NCBI GenBank assembly: GCA_947627215.1 | Contig: CANQVD010000004.1 | Span: 62,001-126,000, forward strand | Direction of reading: 5' to 3' | DNA: 64,000 nt | From: an uncultured Eisenbergiella sp. | Lineage (GTDB): Bacteria; Bacillota; Clostridia; Lachnospirales; Lachnospiraceae | Shown: positions 55,260-63,961 of the stretch, piece after piece | Layout of the letters: every line of letters begins with the position of its first letter | Numbering within the stretch: the stretch's first letter is position 1 | Notes under the pieces: generated by a model | The model's input: only the letters and a program-made list of their open reading frames with translations | Databases searched by the model: none | Told to the model about the DNA's origin: nothing | Translations under genes and position numbers: made by a program

Positions 55260-56492
55260 ATGGATCTGAACAATGTAAACGTGGAGGAGATTGTCAGACA
55301 GGTGCTTTTGAGCATGGAAGAAAAAGGGCAGGGCGCGGCCGCGCAGCCCGTTCCCGGGACTGCATCCGCCGCGGGAGGAACAAAATCCGTTCCGAAGACG
55401 GCGCGGGTGGCCATGCTGACCGCGCTGGAGCATTATGACATCAGGGAATTCCCCATTCCCGAGGTGGGGGACGATGATATCCTGGTGAAGGTGGAGGGCT
55501 GCGGCATCTGCGGCACCGATGCCCACGAATTCAAGCGCGATCCCTTCGGACTGATCCCGGTGGCGCTGGGACATGAGGGCACCGGCGAGATCGTCCGCAT
55601 GGGGAAAAATGTGAAAAAGGACAGCGCCGGAAAGGATCTGCACATCGGGGACAAGGTCGTGACCTGCATGATCTTCAAGGACAATCCGGACATCACCATG
55701 TTCGACCTGAACAAGCAGAACGTGGGCGGCGCGGATGTATACGGACTTCTGCCGGATGATGACATCCATCTCAACGGCTGGTTTTCCGATTATATCTTCA
55801 TCCGCGGCGGTTCCACCGTGTTCAACGTCAGCGATCTGGATCTTTACTCCCGAATCCTGATCGAACCCTGCGCGGTGCTCATCCACGCCGTGGAGCGGGC
55901 CAAGAGCACGGGCATCCTGCGGTTCAATTCCCGTGTGGCGGTACAGGGCTGCGGCCCCATCGGCCTGATCTGCATCGCAATCCTGCGCACCATGGGCATC
56001 CAGAACATCATCGCCGTGGACGGTGAGCAGAAGCGGCTGGACTTCGCGAAGAAGTTGGGCGCCAGCGGCACCGTGAACTTTAAGGAGTTCAAGGGCATCG
56101 AGGCGCTGACGGAGGGCGTGAAGGCGGCGTTCGGCGGCTACCTGGCTGATTTTGCCTTCCAGTGCACCGGTTCCCCCGCTGGTCATTCCAATATTTATAA
56201 ATTCATCCGCAACGGCGGCGGCCTGTGTGAGCTGGGATTTTTCATCAACGGCGGCGATGCCACGATCAACCCTCATTTCGATATCTGCTCCAAGGAGATT
56301 ACCACGGTGGGAAGCTGGGTATACACCCTGCGGGATTACGCCACCACGTTTGATTTCCTGAAGAGCGCGAAGCGGATCGGTCTGCCCATGGAGAAGCTGA
56401 TCACCCACACCTTCCCGCTGGATCAGATCAACGAGGCGCATAAGACGAATCTGGCTATGAGCGGCTTAAAGATCGCGATCATCAACCAGTGA
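55260..56492 (+). CDS. zinc-dependent (MDR) alcohol dehydrogenase with N-terminal encapsulation peptide
   Basis: The 410-residue protein opens with an amphipathic helix (NVNVEEIVRQVLLSMEEK) and a linker, then a medium-chain dehydrogenase: catalytic-zinc GCGICGTD and GHEGTG, Rossmann region VQGCGPIGL. The four-Cys structural zinc lobe is missing. It takes the place usually held by iron-dependent PduQ, so it probably reduces propionaldehyde to propanol and recycles NAD+ in the lumen; lactaldehyde reductase is another possibility. ATG 55260 has the best spacing to AAAGGAG; GTG 55257 is possible. Confidence 0.88.
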   Translation: MDLNNVNVEEIVRQVLLSMEEKGQGAAAQPVPGTASAAGGTKSVPKTARVAMLTALEHYDIREFPIPEVGDDDILVKVEGCGICGTDAHEFKRDPFGLIPVALGHEGTGEIVRMGKNVKKDSAGKDLHIGDKVVTCMIFKDNPDITMFDLNKQNVGGADVYGLLPDDDIHLNGWFSDYIFIRGGSTVFNVSDLDLYSRILIEPCAVLIHAVERAKSTGILRFNSRVAVQGCGPIGLICIAILRTMGIQNIIAVDGEQKRLDFAKKLGASGTVNFKEFKGIEALTEGVKAAFGGYLADFAFQCTGSPAGHSNIYKFIRNGGGLCELGFFINGGDATINPHFDICSKEITTVGSWVYTLRDYATTFDFLKSAKRIGLPMEKLITHTFPLDQINEAHKTNLAMSGLKIAIINQ

Positions 56493-56517
56493 CGCGGCAG
56501 GGCAGGAGGAAAAGGAA

Positions 56518-56832
56518 GTGAACCAGGCGGTTGGAATACTGGAGGTCTACGGGCTGGTATGCGCGTTCCTGGCGGCGGACGCCGGATGCAAGGCGGCAGA
56601 CGTGACGCTGGAGACATTTGACAAGAATAAACCGGCCAACGCGGATTCCCTTCCCGTCCCGCTGCTGGTGACCGTGAAGTTCCGCGGGAGCGTCGCGGAT
56701 GTGGAAGCGGCGATGGAAGCGGGGATTGAGACGGCAAAACGGACGACGGGCATCGTGCAGACGCACATCATCGCGAATCCTACGGACGATACCTGCAAGA
56801 TGCTGAAGCTGAGCGGTTTTGACAAAAAATAA
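56518..56832 (+). CDS. BMC-H shell protein, long-loop variant
   Basis: The 104-residue BMC-domain protein (AVGILEVYGLVCAFLAADAG) has an extended loop FDKNKPANADSLPVP between strands and ends HIIANP...GFDKK. This subtype recurs in glycyl-radical microcompartments and should tile as a hexamer with an altered pore. GTG start 56518 after AGGAGG. Confidence 0.88.
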   Translation: MNQAVGILEVYGLVCAFLAADAGCKAADVTLETFDKNKPANADSLPVPLLVTVKFRGSVADVEAAMEAGIETAKRTTGIVQTHIIANPTDDTCKMLKLSGFDKK

Positions 56833-56834
56833 CA

Positions 56835-56854
56835 GGGAGACGGGAACCGTCCCC
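56835..56854 (+). promoter_or_regulatory. hairpin ahead of the first PduA-like gene
   Basis: GGG-GACGG pairs with CCGTC-CCC with one bulged A and a GAA loop. It stands in a 111-nt gap in an otherwise tight operon, with no T-run; likely sets relative shell-protein mRNA levels. Confidence 0.4.
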
Positions 56855-56943
56855 GAAACGAGAGAACAGGCGATGTCCCGAACAAAGGCGCGGACACTGC
56901 TGACAGACAGGAATACAGATTCCGAAAAAAGGAGGACCCGAAA

Positions 56944-57219
56944 ATGGGAAAAGAAGCTTTAGGCATGATCGAAACAAGAGGCCTTACGGCGGCCATCGAG
57001 GCGGCTGACGCCATGACCAAGGCGGCTGAGGTGGTGCTGATCGGCACGGAGAAGATCGGTTCCGGACTGGTGACCGTGATGGTGCGCGGCGATGTGGGCG
57101 CGGTGAAGGCGTCCGTGGAAACCGGCGCGGCGGCGGCTTCCCGCCTGGGCGAGCTGGTGGCGGCCCACGTGATCCCCAGGCCCCACGCGGACGTTGAGAA
57201 GATCCTTCCCCGCATTTAA
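56944..57219 (+). CDS. pduA: BMC-H hexameric shell protein, PduA type (copy 1)
   Basis: The 91-residue single BMC domain has the pore loop KIGSGLVTV of PduA/EutM, which forms small polar pores for diols. It shares a 72-nt identical stretch with copy 2 at 57733. AAGGAGG precedes the ATG. Probably a main facet protein. Confidence 0.93.
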   Translation: MGKEALGMIETRGLTAAIEAADAMTKAAEVVLIGTEKIGSGLVTVMVRGDVGAVKASVETGAAAASRLGELVAAHVIPRPHADVEKILPRI

Positions 57220-57242
57220 GCAGAGAGGAGCGGGAACAGGCG

Positions 57243-57575
57243 ATGGGCGCATCCTACGGTTTCATTGAAATTTCCGGCGTGGTGCCCGCGATGGACGCGC
57301 TGGATATCATGTGCAAGACTGCGGACGTGAAGCTGGCCACCTGGGAGCGCAAGCTGGGCGGACGTCTGGTGACGCTGGTGGTGGAAGGACAGGTGGCGGC
57401 CGTCAAGCAGGCGGTGGAAGCGGCCTGCGAAAAGGCGGTCAAAAAACCGGTTTCCTCCGGCGTGATCGCGAATCCCCACCCGGAGATCGTGCGGCTGGTC
57501 CGTCTGAGCGCCAGCCGGTTCAGAAAAGAGGAGGTCGCGGAAGGAACCTATGTCGGACAGGAAGTTACCTTCTGA
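57243..57575 (+). CDS. BMC-H shell protein with C-terminal extension
   Basis: The 110-residue protein has a BMC domain ([20 protein letters not shown]) with a different pore loop, KLGGRLVTL, and a tail of about 20 residues ending in Glu/Val-rich sequence. The changed pore suggests a distinct metabolite or a structural role. Starts 23 nt after copy 1 of the PduA-type gene. Confidence 0.88.
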   Translation: MGASYGFIEISGVVPAMDALDIMCKTADVKLATWERKLGGRLVTLVVEGQVAAVKQAVEAACEKAVKKPVSSGVIANPHPEIVRLVRLSASRFRKEEVAEGTYVGQEVTF

Positions 57576-57732
57576 AAAAGAAAAAGTAACTGTGCCGGGA
57601 AAGGTCAGAACGGGACGCTCCCGGGCAGTGAAAGAGGCGGAAACGGCCGGTGCGGCCGGGGAAGCCTTTGATAAAGCAATGACAGCATCTGTTGCAGAAA
57701 AACAGACTGTATCCAAAAAGGAGGAGAAAAAA

Positions 57733-58014
57733 ATGGCACAGGAAGCATTGGGAATGGTGGAAACAAGAGGTCTGGTAGCGGCGATCGAAGCGGCTGACGC
57801 GATGTGCAAGTCCGCGAACGTGACCCTGATCGGCACGGAGAAGATCGGTTCCGGACTGGTGACCGTGATGGTGCGCGGCGATGTGGGCGCGGTGAAGTCC
57901 TCCGTGGAGAGCGGCGCCAACGCGGCCGGCAAGCTGGGCGAGCTGATCGCCACCCATGTGATCCCGAGACCCCACAATGATGTGGAAATGATCCTTCCTC
58001 ACATCAAGGAATGA
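57733..58014 (+). CDS. pduA: BMC-H hexameric shell protein, PduA type (copy 2)
   Basis: The 93-residue protein is nearly the same as copy 1 (56944-57219), including the [19 protein letters not shown] core. ATG 57733 follows AAGGAGG. The frame is open for 61 more codons upstream to 57550, overlapping the preceding gene; that Lys/Ala/Glu-rich stretch does not resemble BMC sequence and has no good ribosome site, so it is not included. Confidence 0.92.
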   Translation: MAQEALGMVETRGLVAAIEAADAMCKSANVTLIGTEKIGSGLVTVMVRGDVGAVKSSVESGANAAGKLGELIATHVIPRPHNDVEMILPHIKE

Positions 58015-58073
58015 TCCTGAACGGACGGAAGCGGGACAGCGCGGGATAACGAAGCGCAAAGGCCAGGGCATCG

Positions 58074-58096
58074 GCCCGCGGCGATCCGCCGCGGGC
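58074..58096 (+). promoter_or_regulatory. GC-rich hairpin between pduA copy 2 and pduL
   Basis: A perfect 10-bp stem (58074-58083 with 58087-58096) and 3-nt loop without a T-run. Likely an mRNA stability element marking the end of the shell-gene block. Confidence 0.5.
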
Positions 58097-58119
58097 TGCC
58101 CGGAATGGCAGGTGACGGT

Positions 58120-58764
58120 ATGCAGACGAGAGAAATCGAAATGATAACGAGGGCGGTTCTCGCCGCTCTGGAAAAGGAACAGTCGGGTTCCAAAGGTTAT
58201 CTGGTGCCGGTGGGCGTATCCGCGCGGCATGTACATCTGACCCAGGAGCACGTGGAGGTGCTGTTCGGGGAAGGATATCATCTGACGAAGAAAAAAGAGC
58301 TGATGGGCGGGCAGTTTGCGTCCAATGAGCTGGTGACGCTGGTGGGCCTAAAGCTCAGAGCGATAGAAAATGTCCGGGTGCTGGGCCCGGTGCGGAAAGC
58401 GTCTCAGGTGGAGATTTCTGCCACGGACGCCATTAAGCTGGGAATCAAGGCACCCGTGCGGGAGTCGGGGAACATCGCCGGCAGCGCGCCCATCGCGCTG
58501 GTGGGTCCGAAGGGCGCGCTGTATCTGAAGGAAGGCTGTATTGTGGCCATGCGCCACATCCATATGTCCCCGGAGGACGCCAGACAGGCGGGCGTCCATG
58601 ACGGCGATATCGTTTCCGTCAGGGCGGACAATGAAAGAGGGACCGTTTTCAATCAGGTGAAGATCCGCGTGTCAGATACGTTCACGCTGGAAATGCACAT
58701 CGATACGGACGAGGCCAACGCGGGACAGATCAAAACCGGAGATTCCGTAATCCTGATAAAATGA
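58120..58764 (+). CDS. pduL: phosphotransacylase PduL with N-terminal encapsulation peptide
   Basis: The 214-residue PTAC-family enzyme converts propionyl-CoA to propionyl-phosphate and frees CoA inside the shell. Metal-binding motifs are SARHVHL and the later MRHIHMSP. The N-terminal helix TREIEMITRAVLAALEK is an encapsulation peptide. ATG 58120 after AGGTGA is preferred; ATG 58105 in frame is possible. No propionate kinase was found in the window. Confidence 0.92.
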   Translation: MQTREIEMITRAVLAALEKEQSGSKGYLVPVGVSARHVHLTQEHVEVLFGEGYHLTKKKELMGGQFASNELVTLVGLKLRAIENVRVLGPVRKASQVEISATDAIKLGIKAPVRESGNIAGSAPIALVGPKGALYLKEGCIVAMRHIHMSPEDARQAGVHDGDIVSVRADNERGTVFNQVKIRVSDTFTLEMHIDTDEANAGQIKTGDSVILIK

Positions 58765-58777
58765 GATTGGAGCGGCT

Positions 58778-59050
58778 ATGATCGTTGGAAAAGTGACGGG
58801 CAGCGTGGTCTCCACGCGTAAGAATGAAAATCTGATCGGAAACAAATTCATGATCGTTGAGCCGGTGGAATCCATGCGGGAAAGGACCGGCTGTCTGGTG
58901 GCCATCGACAATATCGGAGCCGGGATCGGGGAGTACGTGCTGGTGGCGCTGGGAAGCGCCGCAAGGATTGGCTGCGGGGTGGAATCGGCCCCCGTGGACG
59001 CGGCGATCGTCGGCATTCTGGACGATCCTTCGGTCTGGGCGCAGGCATAG
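58778..59050 (+). CDS. BMC pentamer (BMC-P) vertex protein, EutN/PduN type
   Basis: The 90-residue EutN/CcmL-fold protein (IVGKVTGSVVSTRKNENLIG) forms pentamers that close shell vertices. It is the only pentamer gene in the locus. Starts 13 nt after pduL. Confidence 0.93.
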   Translation: MIVGKVTGSVVSTRKNENLIGNKFMIVEPVESMRERTGCLVAIDNIGAGIGEYVLVALGSAARIGCGVESAPVDAAIVGILDDPSVWAQA

Positions 59051-59105
59051 AGCCGGCCGGAAACGCGGAACAGTAAGAAAACTTAGGACAGAATCGGACG
59101 GAATC

Positions 59106-60452
59106 ATGACAGCAGAACAACTCGGCAGCCTCATAAAGGAGTGCGGCATTGTCGGCGCGGGCGGCGCGGGGTTCCCCACCTATGCCAAGATCGACAGAAG
59201 GGCGCAGGTCATCCTGATGAACTGCGCGGAATGCGAACCGCTCCTGAAGCTGCACAGACAGCTTTTAAAACTGCATACGAAGGAGATCGTAGAAGCCTTC
59301 TTTCGGATCGCGGAAGCGGTGGGGGCAAAGGAAGCCGTGATCGGCGTAAAGGCGGAATATGCGGAAACGGTGGAGGCGCTGAAGCAGTATGTGCCTCAGT
59401 ATCCGAATATGCGCATCCAGCTTTTGCAGAGCGTCTATCCCACGGGAGACGAGGTGCTTCTGATTTATGAGGCCACTGGAAAGATCATTTCTCCCGGCGG
59501 ACTTCCCATCGAGGCGGGTGTGGCGGTGTTCAACGTGGAGACCGTCTACAATATCAGCCGCGCGCTGGCGGAAAATGCACCGGTGACCGACAAGCTGGTC
59601 AGCGTGGTGGGCGAGGTGAAGGCCCCTGCGACGGTGCGCGTGCCGCTGGGGACATCTCTGGAAGAGGTCGTGGAGATGGCCGGAGGCGAGACCGCGGCGG
59701 ATCCGGAGGAGCTGGCCTATCTGGTGGGCGGCCCCATGATGGGGCGGCTGGGCAGCCGTCTGGATACGGTGACCCGGACCACCAACGCCATCCTGGTTCT
59801 CCCGAAGGACCATCCGCTGATCCTGCGCAGACAGATGTCCCCCTCCGCTGGCATGAAGCGGGCAGCTTCCGCCTGCTGTCAGTGTGAGACCTGTACGGAT
59901 CTGTGTCCCAGACATAACCTGGGGCATCCCATCGAGCCGCATCGGTTCATGCGGGCCATAAGCAATCATGACTTCGGGGATCTGGAAGCGTTTGAAAATC
60001 TGTTTTTCTGCTCCGGCTGCGGCGTGTGCGAGCTGTACGCCTGTCCGCAGGGGCTTTCCCCCAGGTCGCTGATCGCGGAATGTAAGGACGGGCTGAAAAA
60101 ACACGGACTGAAGGCGCCGAAGGCGCAGGGAGCGGGCGTTTCGGAGGCCAGAGAGTACCGGAGGGTGCCGGAAAAGCGGCTGACTGCCCGACTGGGTTTG
60201 TCTAGGTACGATCACAGGGCGCCGCTGGACGATCAGGTCCGCCCGGTTCACCGGGTGCGGGAGGCGCTCTCCCAGCATATCGGCGCGCCGGCGGTCTGCG
60301 CGGTTGGCAGGGGCGATCGGGTGACACGGGGACAGATCATCGCCGCGGCGGCCCAGGGACTCAGCGTTCCGATACACGCGTCCATCGGCGGCGTTGTGAC
60401 GGATATCGGAAAGACGTGGATCGAGATCACGGCAGAGGACGGAAATGCATGA
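59106..60452 (+). CDS. pduS: PduS-like Fe-S/flavin electron-transfer protein
   Basis: The 448-residue RnfC-like protein has an N-terminal NADH/FMN-type region (GAGGAGFPTYAK, NCAECEPLL), two Fe-S motifs (CCQCETCTDLCPR and CSGCGVCELYACP, near residues 258-315), and a C-terminal lipoyl-like/SLBB part. In Pdu systems PduS serves cobalamin reduction; here no B12 enzyme exists, so it more likely passes electrons across the shell, perhaps via PduT. ATG 59106. Confidence 0.88.
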   Translation: MTAEQLGSLIKECGIVGAGGAGFPTYAKIDRRAQVILMNCAECEPLLKLHRQLLKLHTKEIVEAFFRIAEAVGAKEAVIGVKAEYAETVEALKQYVPQYPNMRIQLLQSVYPTGDEVLLIYEATGKIISPGGLPIEAGVAVFNVETVYNISRALAENAPVTDKLVSVVGEVKAPATVRVPLGTSLEEVVEMAGGETAADPEELAYLVGGPMMGRLGSRLDTVTRTTNAILVLPKDHPLILRRQMSPSAGMKRAASACCQCETCTDLCPRHNLGHPIEPHRFMRAISNHDFGDLEAFENLFFCSGCGVCELYACPQGLSPRSLIAECKDGLKKHGLKAPKAQGAGVSEAREYRRVPEKRLTARLGLSRYDHRAPLDDQVRPVHRVREALSQHIGAPAVCAVGRGDRVTRGQIIAAAAQGLSVPIHASIGGVVTDIGKTWIEITAEDGNA

Positions 60453-60510
60453 CCGGGATCGCGGCGGAGGAGAAAGGCGCGGCCGGAAAGCCGGCGGAAT
60501 GAGAGCAGCG

Positions 60511-61059
60511 ATGGCAAAAGCGATTGGAATGATAGAATTTAAGACGGTTTCGGCCGGCGTCCGTGCGGCGGATACCATGGTGAAGACCGCCCTGGTGGAA
60601 CTGCTGGAGGCGCAGGTGGTCTGCCCCGGCAAATACATCGCACTGATCGCGGGAGAGCTGAGCGCGGTCAAAAGCGCGGTGGAGTCGGCCAGACAGGTGG
60701 CACAGGAGCATTTTATCGACAGCTTCGTGCTGGGCAATCCGCATCCGGGCATTTTCCCGGCGATTTACGGTACGACCCGGGTGGAGTCGATCGACGCGCT
60801 GGGCATTCTGGAAACCTATGACGCGGCGTCCATCATCGTGGCGGCGGATATGGCGGCCAAGACCGCGGCGGTGGAGTTAATCGAGCTGCGCATCGCCAAG
60901 GGAATGTGCGGGAAGTCCTATCTGTATCTGACCGGCGAGGTGGCGGCGGCACAGGCGGCCATCGACAAGGCGAAGCAGGCTGCGGCGGAGGGCGGGATGT
61001 ATCTGGACAGCGCGGTAATCGCCCATCCGGACGCGCAGCTATGCAAATCGATCCTGTAG
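60511..61059 (+). CDS. pduT: tandem-domain BMC-T shell protein, PduT type
   Basis: The 182-residue protein has two BMC domains in tandem (starting KAIGMIEFKT and ALGILETYDA), forming pseudohexameric trimers. A Cys in VVCPGKY (near residue 36) matches the residue that binds a central 4Fe-4S cluster in PduT, fitting its place beside pduS. ATG 60511 is used; earlier codons are not BMC-like. Confidence 0.9.
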   Translation: MAKAIGMIEFKTVSAGVRAADTMVKTALVELLEAQVVCPGKYIALIAGELSAVKSAVESARQVAQEHFIDSFVLGNPHPGIFPAIYGTTRVESIDALGILETYDAASIIVAADMAAKTAAVELIELRIAKGMCGKSYLYLTGEVAAAQAAIDKAKQAAAEGGMYLDSAVIAHPDAQLCKSIL

Positions 61060-61069
61060 GAGAAACGAT

Positions 61070-61843
61070 ATGTTGGCTTTGGAGCGCAGGAATCTCATAC
61101 TGGAAAAACTGCAGGACGAGAAAAAAGTGGTGGTCAGCGAGCTGAGCGCCCTTTTTGGCGTTTCAGAGGAAACCATCCGGCGGGATCTGGAAAAGCTGGA
61201 AAAGGACGGACTGGCGACCAAAAGCTACGGCGGCGCGGTTCTGAAGGAAAATATCGGCTTCGATATGCCGTTTCAGGTGCGCAAAAAAGCGAACGCGGCT
61301 GAAAAGCAGAGGCTGGCGGAGCTGGCGGCGGCCTATATTCAGGACGGGGATCATATCATTCTGGATGCCAGTTCCACGGCGGTTTTTATCGCCCGTGCCA
61401 TAAAGGACAGGGCGAATCTGACGGTGCTCACCAATTCCGTGGAGATCCTGATCGAGCTTTCGGACGTGTCGGACTGGAACATCATCTGTTCCGGCGGGAG
61501 TCTCCGGGAGGGGTATCTGGCGCTGGTGGGTCCCAAGACCACGGAGAGCTTTTCCGGCTTCAATGCCGACAAGGCGTTTTTGTCCTGCAAGGGGATCGAC
61601 ATGGAGCGGGGCGTCACGGACGGCAACGAAATGTTTTCCCAGGCGAAGCAGGTGATGATGCAGTCCGCCAGAGAACGGATCCTGTGCATCGACCACACGA
61701 AATTTGACCGGATCGCTTTCTCCAGGCTCTGCGGCGCGGGAGATGCGGATATCGTGATCACGGACCGGCGTCCCGACGGGCGCTGGCTGAGCTTTTTTGA
61801 GCGGTATCGCGTAAAGTGCGTATATCCGAAGGATATAGAATAA
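61070..61843 (+). CDS. DeoR-family regulator of the rhamnose/microcompartment locus
   Basis: The 257-residue protein has an N-terminal DeoR HTH (VVVSELSALFGVSEETIRRDL) and a C-terminal sugar-phosphate sensor domain (DASSTAVFIA, GGSLREG). DeoR regulators of this kind respond to phosphorylated sugars; rhamnulose-1-P is a reasonable inducer. It starts 10 nt after pduT and 23 nt before rhaA, within the operon it presumably controls. Confidence 0.88.
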   Translation: MLALERRNLILEKLQDEKKVVVSELSALFGVSEETIRRDLEKLEKDGLATKSYGGAVLKENIGFDMPFQVRKKANAAEKQRLAELAAAYIQDGDHIILDASSTAVFIARAIKDRANLTVLTNSVEILIELSDVSDWNIICSGGSLREGYLALVGPKTTESFSGFNADKAFLSCKGIDMERGVTDGNEMFSQAKQVMMQSARERILCIDHTKFDRIAFSRLCGAGDADIVITDRRPDGRWLSFFERYRVKCVYPKDIE

Positions 61844-61866
61844 AAGAGAGAAAAAGGAGGACGAAC

Positions 61867-63120
61867 ATGACAACACAGGAAAGATATGCATACGCGAAGG
61901 AGCGGTATGCGCAGATCGGCGTGGACACCGACAAGGCGCTGGAAACCTTAAAGCGGATTCCCATCGCCATTCACTGCTGGCAGGGGGATGACGTGGTCGG
62001 CTTTGACCAGGACGGTCCGCTGACCGGCGGCATTCAGACCACCGGCAATTATCCGGGAAGGGCACGCACGCCGGAAGAGCTGATGGCGGACATGGACGTG
62101 GCCTTAAAGCAGATCCCTGGAAAACACAAGATCAACCTGCATGCCAGCTATGCCATCTTCGGGGACGGAGAGGCCGTGGACCGGGATTCCATCGAACCCA
62201 AACACTTTAAGAAGTGGGTGGATTTCGCGAAGGAAAGAGGCCTGGGCATTGATTTCAACCCCACCTTTTTCTCGCATCCCAAGGCGGCTTCCTATACGCT
62301 TTCCAGCCCGGACGAGGAGATCCGGCAGTTCTGGATCCGTCACGGACAGGCCTGTATCCGTATTTCCCAGTATTTCGCGGAAGAGCTGGGTCAGCCCTGC
62401 GTGATGAATATCTGGATCCCTGACGGCATGAAGGACGTTCCCGCGGACCGGCTGGGGCCCAGGAAGAGATTTGCGGATTCCCTGGACCAGATCCTTTCCA
62501 TCCCTTACGATAAGACGAAGGTCTATGTCTGCCTGGAGTCCAAGGTGTTCGGCATCGGCCTGGAATCCTATACCGTAGGCTCCAGCGAGTTCTGCATCAA
62601 CTACGCGGCGACCAGAGGCATTCTGAGCCTGATGGACAACGGACATTATCATCCCACCGAGGTGGTTTCCGACAAGATCCCGTCCATGCTCCTGTTCTCC
62701 GATAAGATCGCGCTGCATGTGACCAGAGGCGTGCGCTGGGACTCCGACCATGTGGTCCTTCTGGACGACGAGACCAAGGAGATCATGAAGGAGATCGTTC
62801 GGAACGACGCCGTGGACCGCGTGTTCATCGCCACGGACTATTTTGACGCCAGCATCAACCGTGTCAGCGCCTGGGTGGTGGGCGTGCGCAACGTGCAGAA
62901 GGCGCTGCTGTATGCGCTGCTGCAGCCCGCAGAGCAGTTAAAGGCTCTGCAGGACTCCCAGAACTTCACCGAGCTGATGGTGCGCCAGGAGGAGCTGAAG
63001 CTCTATCCGGCGGGCGACGTATGGGATTATTTCTGCGAAGCCAACGGCGCGCCCGCCGACGGCAAATGGTTTGATACGATCAGAAAATATGAGGACGAAG
63101 TGCTCAGCAAGAGGAATTGA
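61867..63120 (+). CDS. rhaA: L-rhamnose isomerase
   Basis: The 417-residue enzyme interconverts L-rhamnose and L-rhamnulose. It shows RhaA sequence throughout (AIHCWQGDDVVGFD, TTGNYPGRARTPEEL, DFNPTFFSHP) and normal family length. ATG 61867 follows AAAAAGGAGG; residues encoded further upstream overlap the regulator and are ignored. rhaD follows 13 nt later. Confidence 0.96.
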   Translation: MTTQERYAYAKERYAQIGVDTDKALETLKRIPIAIHCWQGDDVVGFDQDGPLTGGIQTTGNYPGRARTPEELMADMDVALKQIPGKHKINLHASYAIFGDGEAVDRDSIEPKHFKKWVDFAKERGLGIDFNPTFFSHPKAASYTLSSPDEEIRQFWIRHGQACIRISQYFAEELGQPCVMNIWIPDGMKDVPADRLGPRKRFADSLDQILSIPYDKTKVYVCLESKVFGIGLESYTVGSSEFCINYAATRGILSLMDNGHYHPTEVVSDKIPSMLLFSDKIALHVTRGVRWDSDHVVLLDDETKEIMKEIVRNDAVDRVFIATDYFDASINRVSAWVVGVRNVQKALLYALLQPAEQLKALQDSQNFTELMVRQEELKLYPAGDVWDYFCEANGAPADGKWFDTIRKYEDEVLSKRN

Positions 63121-63133
63121 GAGGTAAACCGCG

Positions 63134-63961
63134 ATGAAAATTCTGGATACGAAATTTATGCAGGGATTCATAAAAATGGCGGACGACGGCTTCCAGCAGG
63201 GCTGGCACGAGGCCAACGGCGGAAATCTTTCCTACCGTCTGACGCCCAACGAGGTGGGGAGCATTCAGGAACGTCTGAGCGATCATGACCCCTGGAAGCC
63301 CATCGGCACCAGCGTTCCCGGACTGGCGGGAGAATATTTCCTGGTCACCGGCAGCGGCAAATATTTCCGCAATATCATCGTGGATCCGGAAGCGAGCCTG
63401 TGCATCGTGGAGGTCGACGACAAGGGAGAGAACTACCGTATCCGCTGGGGACTGGTGGAGGGCGGCAGGCCCACCAGCGAGCTGCCCGCGCATCTGATGA
63501 ACCATGAGGTGAAGAAACGCACCACCAACGACCAGCACCGCGTCATCTATCACGCGCACACCACCAATATCATCGCGCTGACCTTCGTGCTTCCGCTGGA
63601 GGACAAGATATTCACCAGAGAGCTCTGGGAGTCCGCCACCGAATGCCCGGTGCTGTTCCCCAAGGGCGTGGGCGTGGTGCCCTGGATGGTGCCCGGCGGC
63701 CGCGCCATCGCGGTGGAAACGAGCAAGCGGATGGAATATCATGATGTGGTCATCTGGGCCCATCACGGCATGTTCTGCTCCGGCGCTACCTTCGATCTGA
63801 CCTTCGGTCTGATGCACGCGGTGGAGAAGTCCGCGGAGATCCTTCTGAAGGTGCTGGCGGTGCGCCCCGACAAGCTGCAGACCATTACGGTATCGGATTT
63901 CCGCGCGCTGGAAAAGGATTTCCACGTGTCCCTGCCTGAGGAATATCTGTACGAGAAATAA
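63134..63961 (+). CDS. rhaD: rhamnulose-1-phosphate aldolase
   Basis: The 275-residue class II aldolase matches RhaD length (E. coli about 274) and has the zinc motif YHAHTTN and WAHHGMF. It splits L-rhamnulose-1-P to DHAP and L-lactaldehyde. No encapsulation peptide is visible at either end, unlike the FucA-type aldolase at 52404, so it should act in the cytosol. The last 39 nt of the window hold no further gene. Confidence 0.95.
   Translation: MKILDTKFMQGFIKMADDGFQQGWHEANGGNLSYRLTPNEVGSIQERLSDHDPWKPIGTSVPGLAGEYFLVTGSGKYFRNIIVDPEASLCIVEVDDKGENYRIRWGLVEGGRPTSELPAHLMNHEVKKRTTNDQHRVIYHAHTTNIIALTFVLPLEDKIFTRELWESATECPVLFPKGVGVVPWMVPGGRAIAVETSKRMEYHDVVIWAHHGMFCSGATFDLTFGLMHAVEKSAEILLKVLAVRPDKLQTITVSDFRALEKDFHVSLPEEYLYEK

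Noticed and set aside
57550-57732. A 61-codon in-frame extension before PduA copy 2
   Set aside because: A good AAGGAGG sits right before ATG 57733, the extension is low-complexity Lys/Ala/Glu sequence and overlaps the previous gene. An alternative long form cannot be fully excluded.
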